Source: an uncultured Paracoccaceae bacterium
GTDB taxonomy: Bacteria > Pseudomonadota > Alphaproteobacteria > Rhodobacterales > Rhodobacteraceae
Direction: 5' to 3'
Length of the DNA stretch: 64,000 nt
NCBI GenBank assembly: GCA_937872465.1
Contig: CALMSR010000059.1
Span: forward strand, 41,276-105,275
Shown: in pieces, positions 61,635-64,000 of the stretch
How the letters are laid out: each line of letters begins with the position of its first letter
How positions within the stretch are numbered: the first letter of the stretch is position 1
Position numbers and translations under genes: made by a program
Notes under the pieces: model-generated
What the model was told of the DNA's origin: nothing
Seen by the model: only the letters and a program-made list of their open reading frames with translations
Databases searched by the model: none

Positions 61635-63293
61635 TCAACCTTTCTCGGCGGCTTCGCGCATGGCGCTCAGCGTCTGGCGCGGCGTGAGGCTCTCGACATC
61701 GATCGCGAGAGTGAGCAGGGCGCCGCCTGCCGAGGCCCGCGCGCGGGCGAAGGCGGCGGGAAAATCCTCGCTGCGCGCCACCCGCTCGCCGTGGAAGCCA
61801 TAGGCGCGGGCCAGCGCGGCGAAATCGGGATTGACGATGTCGGTGAAGCTGACCCGGCCGGGAAAGCTGCGCTCCTGATGCATGCGGATCGTGCCGTAGC
61901 TGCCGTTGTCGAGCACGAGCACGATCGGCCGCGCGCCGGTCTGGAGCGCGCAGCCGAGCTCGGAGGCCGTCATCTGGAAATCCCCGTCGCCCGCGAAGCA
62001 GACCACGCAGGCTTCGGGGGCCGCCAGCTTCGCGGCGATGGCGGCGGGCAGGCCGTAGCCCATCGCGCCCGATTGCGGCGCCAGCAGCCTCGTGCCGCCG
62101 CGGAAGCGGAAATGCTTGTTGAGCCAGATCGTGAAATTGCCCGCCCCGTTGGTCAGGATCGCACCCTCGGGCAGCACTTCCCCGAGATGCGCCATGACCG
62201 CGCCCATGTCGAGCGCGCCCGGCTGCGGCGGGGTGGCGAGGCTCGCGATCCACTCGGCCCGCGCCGCCGCCGTGCGCGGCGCCCAGGCCGCCCGGCCGTC
62301 CAGCTCGATCCCATCGAGGGCGAGGAGCAGATCCTCGGGACGGCAGGCGAGCGCCAGTTCCGCGGAGAAGACCTTGTTCGGCACTTCCGGGCCGGGATGG
62401 ACATGGATCAGCCGCTGCGCCGGTTGCGGGCTGGCGAGCAGCCCGTAGCCGTCGGTGGTGATCTCGCCGAGCTCGCTGCCGAGCGCGAGCAGCACGTCGG
62501 CGTCGCGGATCAGCGCGCGCACCCCGGGCGTCTTCCCGAGCCCCGCATCCCCGACATAGCTCGGGCTGTCGTTGTCGAGCAGATCCTGGCACCGGAAATC
62601 GGCGAGGACCGGCAGGTGGTTCGTCTCGGCGAAGCGCCGGAGCGCCGCCCGCCCGGCCTCGGACCAGCGCCCGGCGGCGATCACCAGGGGCGCACGCGCC
62701 TGGCCGAGGAGGCGCGCCACCGCCTCCCGCGCCCCGGCGCCCGGCCCGGGGCGCGGCACGCAGATCGAAGGGCCGGGCGCGGCCCCGGTCGGGGCGGTCA
62801 GCACGTCCTCGGGCAGGGCGACCACCACCGGGCCGGGCCGGCCCGATTGCGCCACCGAAAAGGCGCGGGCGATGGTCTCGGGCACGCGGTCGGCATGGCC
62901 GATCTCGGTGGCCCATTTCGCGATCGGCCCGAAGGCCGCGCGGTAATCGATCTCCTGGAACGCGTCCCGCCCCGCCGCCTCGGTGCCGACCTGCCCGACG
63001 AAGAGGATCATCGGCGTCGCGTTCTGCATCGCCGTATGCACCCCGATGGCGGCATTGGTCGCGCCCGGGCCGCGGGTGACGAAGACGATGCCGACGCGCC
63101 CGGTCAGCTTGGCCCAGGCCTCGGCCATAAAGGCCGCGCCGCCCTCCTGGCGGTTCGGCACCATCCGGATCCGCTCCGCGGCGTCGTAGAGCGCGTCGAG
63201 CACCGCGAGATAGCTCTCGCCGGGCACGCCGAAGGCCGTGTCCACCCCCTGCGCCAGCAGGCAATCCACGAGAAGCTGTGCACCGGTCCGCAT
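61635..63293 (-). CDS. Thiamine diphosphate-dependent enzyme, acetolactate synthase large-subunit-like
   Basis: The 552-residue ThDP enzyme decarboxylates or joins 2-keto acids. The N-terminal Pyr domain has VDTAFGVPGESYLAVLDAL with the catalytic glutamate in NRQEGGAAFMAEAWAKLTG and VTRGPGATNAAIGVHTA. The middle domain is at about 190-320. The C-terminal PP domain has the metal motif AGDGDFQMTASELGCA, then VLDNGSYGTI. No small regulatory subunit (ilvH) follows, as is usual for catabolic acetolactate synthase-like or decarboxylase members. It is the first gene of the five-gene leftward operon. The ATG at 63293 is where similarity begins. Confidence 0.88.
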   Translation of the reverse strand: MRTGAQLLVDCLLAQGVDTAFGVPGESYLAVLDALYDAAERIRMVPNRQEGGAAFMAEAWAKLTGRVGIVFVTRGPGATNAAIGVHTAMQNATPMILFVGQVGTEAAGRDAFQEIDYRAAFGPIAKWATEIGHADRVPETIARAFSVAQSGRPGPVVVALPEDVLTAPTGAAPGPSICVPRPGPGAGAREAVARLLGQARAPLVIAAGRWSEAGRAALRRFAETNHLPVLADFRCQDLLDNDSPSYVGDAGLGKTPGVRALIRDADVLLALGSELGEITTDGYGLLASPQPAQRLIHVHPGPEVPNKVFSAELALACRPEDLLLALDGIELDGRAAWAPRTAAARAEWIASLATPPQPGALDMGAVMAHLGEVLPEGAILTNGAGNFTIWLNKHFRFRGGTRLLAPQSGAMGYGLPAAIAAKLAAPEACVVCFAGDGDFQMTASELGCALQTGARPIVLVLDNGSYGTIRMHQERSFPGRVSFTDIVNPDFAALARAYGFHGERVARSEDFPAAFARARASAGGALLTLAIDVESLTPRQTLSAMREAAEKG

Positions 63294-63486
63294 CGCCGCG
63301 ATCCCCCCGGGCCGGAGAGCATCACATTTTCGGGGCGGATGATAGGGGCTGCCGCCGGTGCCCGCCGCACCATGCCGGATTCGGCGCGTTAACACTTTTA
63401 TCGTTATGTTTCATGGGCTTGCGCCCTGTCCCCATGGGGACGCCCTGCATCCCGCCCCGACCGGAGGGATTCCGGGGCAGGCGGGC

Positions 63487-63786
63487 TCAATCCACGCGCC
63501 GGAACCTGAGCCGCCCCAGCGCCGCGGCATCGACCTCGACGCCCGGCCCCGTGGCCCGGAAGCGGAAGACCCGCCGCAGCCGGCCCCGCCCATGCACCGC
63601 GCTCTCCGCCTCCGCCCGGTGCGAATGGGCGTGGAATCCCTCCGGCATCTCGTCGAGCGTCGCCTCGTTCCGGGCATCCTTCGGCTCGGACCCGCGCCTG
63701 CGCGAGGCATAGAGCCCCAGGGCCGCGACGGCACCGAGCCGGATCGCGGTCCAGGCCAGGGGCGAGAGGGCGAGCGGAGCGGGCAT
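63487..63786 (-). CDS. Small conserved-looking protein with one N-terminal membrane helix
   Basis: The 99-residue product has an N-terminal hydrophobic segment (LALSPLAWTAIRLGAVAALGLYA) followed by RRR, then an acidic and histidine-containing stretch (LDEMPEGFHAHSHRAEAE) and a basic C-terminal part (GRLRRVFRFRATGPGVEVD, LGRLRFRRVD). The positive residues after the helix suggest it is anchored with its C-terminal part in the cytoplasm. AGGA precedes the ATG at 63786. I do not recognise a named family or a function. The DEMPEGFHAHSHR motif would be a good search handle. Confidence 0.6.
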   Translation of the reverse strand: MPAPLALSPLAWTAIRLGAVAALGLYASRRRGSEPKDARNEATLDEMPEGFHAHSHRAEAESAVHGRGRLRRVFRFRATGPGVEVDAAALGRLRFRRVD

Positions 63787-64000
63787 CTGATCCTCGCGGC
63801 TTCCTGCGTCACCGGCAGAATATAGGGTGCAATCCCCCAGATCAAACCGGGCATCGCGCGCGGTGGCGACGGCGGTGGTGGTGGCGGGTGATTCGCCAGG
63901 ATCGCGGAACGGACCACGCGCGTGTTGCACCGGCCGAATCGGGTGCTAGTTGTTTGATCCCACGGTTTGATGGTGCGATCCATTCGTCGGAATGGAAGGA

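Noticed and set aside
61635..63293. Biosynthetic acetolactate synthase (ilvB/ilvI)
   Set aside because: No small regulatory subunit or ilvC follows, and the operon partners are catabolic enzymes, so a gene symbol is not justified.

Overview
The window is high-GC, gene-dense bacterial chromosome. It suggests an alphaproteobacterium of the Rhodobacterales (Rhodobacteraceae-like). Supporting signs are the C4-type 5-aminolevulinate synthase with an FNR box in front of it, hemC head-to-head with a gene starting like hemE, the smpB/dapA/lytic transglycosylase neighbourhood, many periplasmic-binding-protein transporters (TRAP-DctPQM, TAXI, two MalFGK-type ABC systems), and frequent GTG and ATGA-overlap starts. 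The species cannot be named from the sequence alone. I found no rRNA, tRNA, CRISPR or intact insertion sequence.

Layout. 0-4.2 kb: tetrapyrrole genes (hemE start, hemC, hemA) with a coiled-coil DUF2130 protein and a small membrane protein. 4.2-7.0 kb: a SulP anion transporter and an orphan TAXI binding protein. 7.2-9.9 kb: xylB-xylA. 10-14 kb: small membrane or stress-type proteins (DUF883-like, holin-like), a tandem SpoIIAA-like protein, a Gmad2-like secreted protein and a membrane protein with a long Gly/Ser/Arg tail. 14-18.5 kb: smpB, an SDR, dapA and a soluble lytic transglycosylase that probably starts at TTG. 18.9-24.9 kb: a hexuronate/hexonate cluster (GntR regulator, uxuA, TRAP transporter, zinc dehydrogenase). 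25-26.6 kb: a FadL-like porin and a decayed IS630-type transposase fragment. 26.6-40.4 kb: a polyol/rare-ketose cluster with an ABC transporter and xylitol/sorbitol-type dehydrogenase divergent from a SorC regulator, followed by a ketose 3-epimerase, ROK regulator, tagatose-type kinase, stand-alone GatZ and three SDR dehydrogenases. 40.4-48.3 kb, all leftward: GntR, a cystathionine-type PLP enzyme, a second ABC transporter and, beyond a dispersed repeat, a betB-like aldehyde dehydrogenase. 48.5-57.3 kb: a histidine utilisation cluster (hutH, putative histidine carrier, hutU, hutI, hutG) facing a sigma-54 activator, with a textbook -24/-12 promoter before hutH. 57.6-63.3 kb: a leftward operon of a ThDP enzyme, a uronate-dehydrogenase-like SDR, a FAD oxidoreductase, a GNAT and a DadA-type dehydrogenase, whose joint substrate is unknown.

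How it fits together. Most of the window is scavenging metabolism: pentose, hexuronate or L-gulonate, hexitols and rare ketoses, histidine, and an unidentified amine or acid. Each cluster has its own regulator and usually its own transporter. The least explained items are the five-gene ThDP/SDR/FAD/GNAT/DadA operon, the ABC transporter operon led by a PLP C-S-lyase-like enzyme, and a 200-244 bp structured repeat found twice, each time just downstream of a leftward gene.
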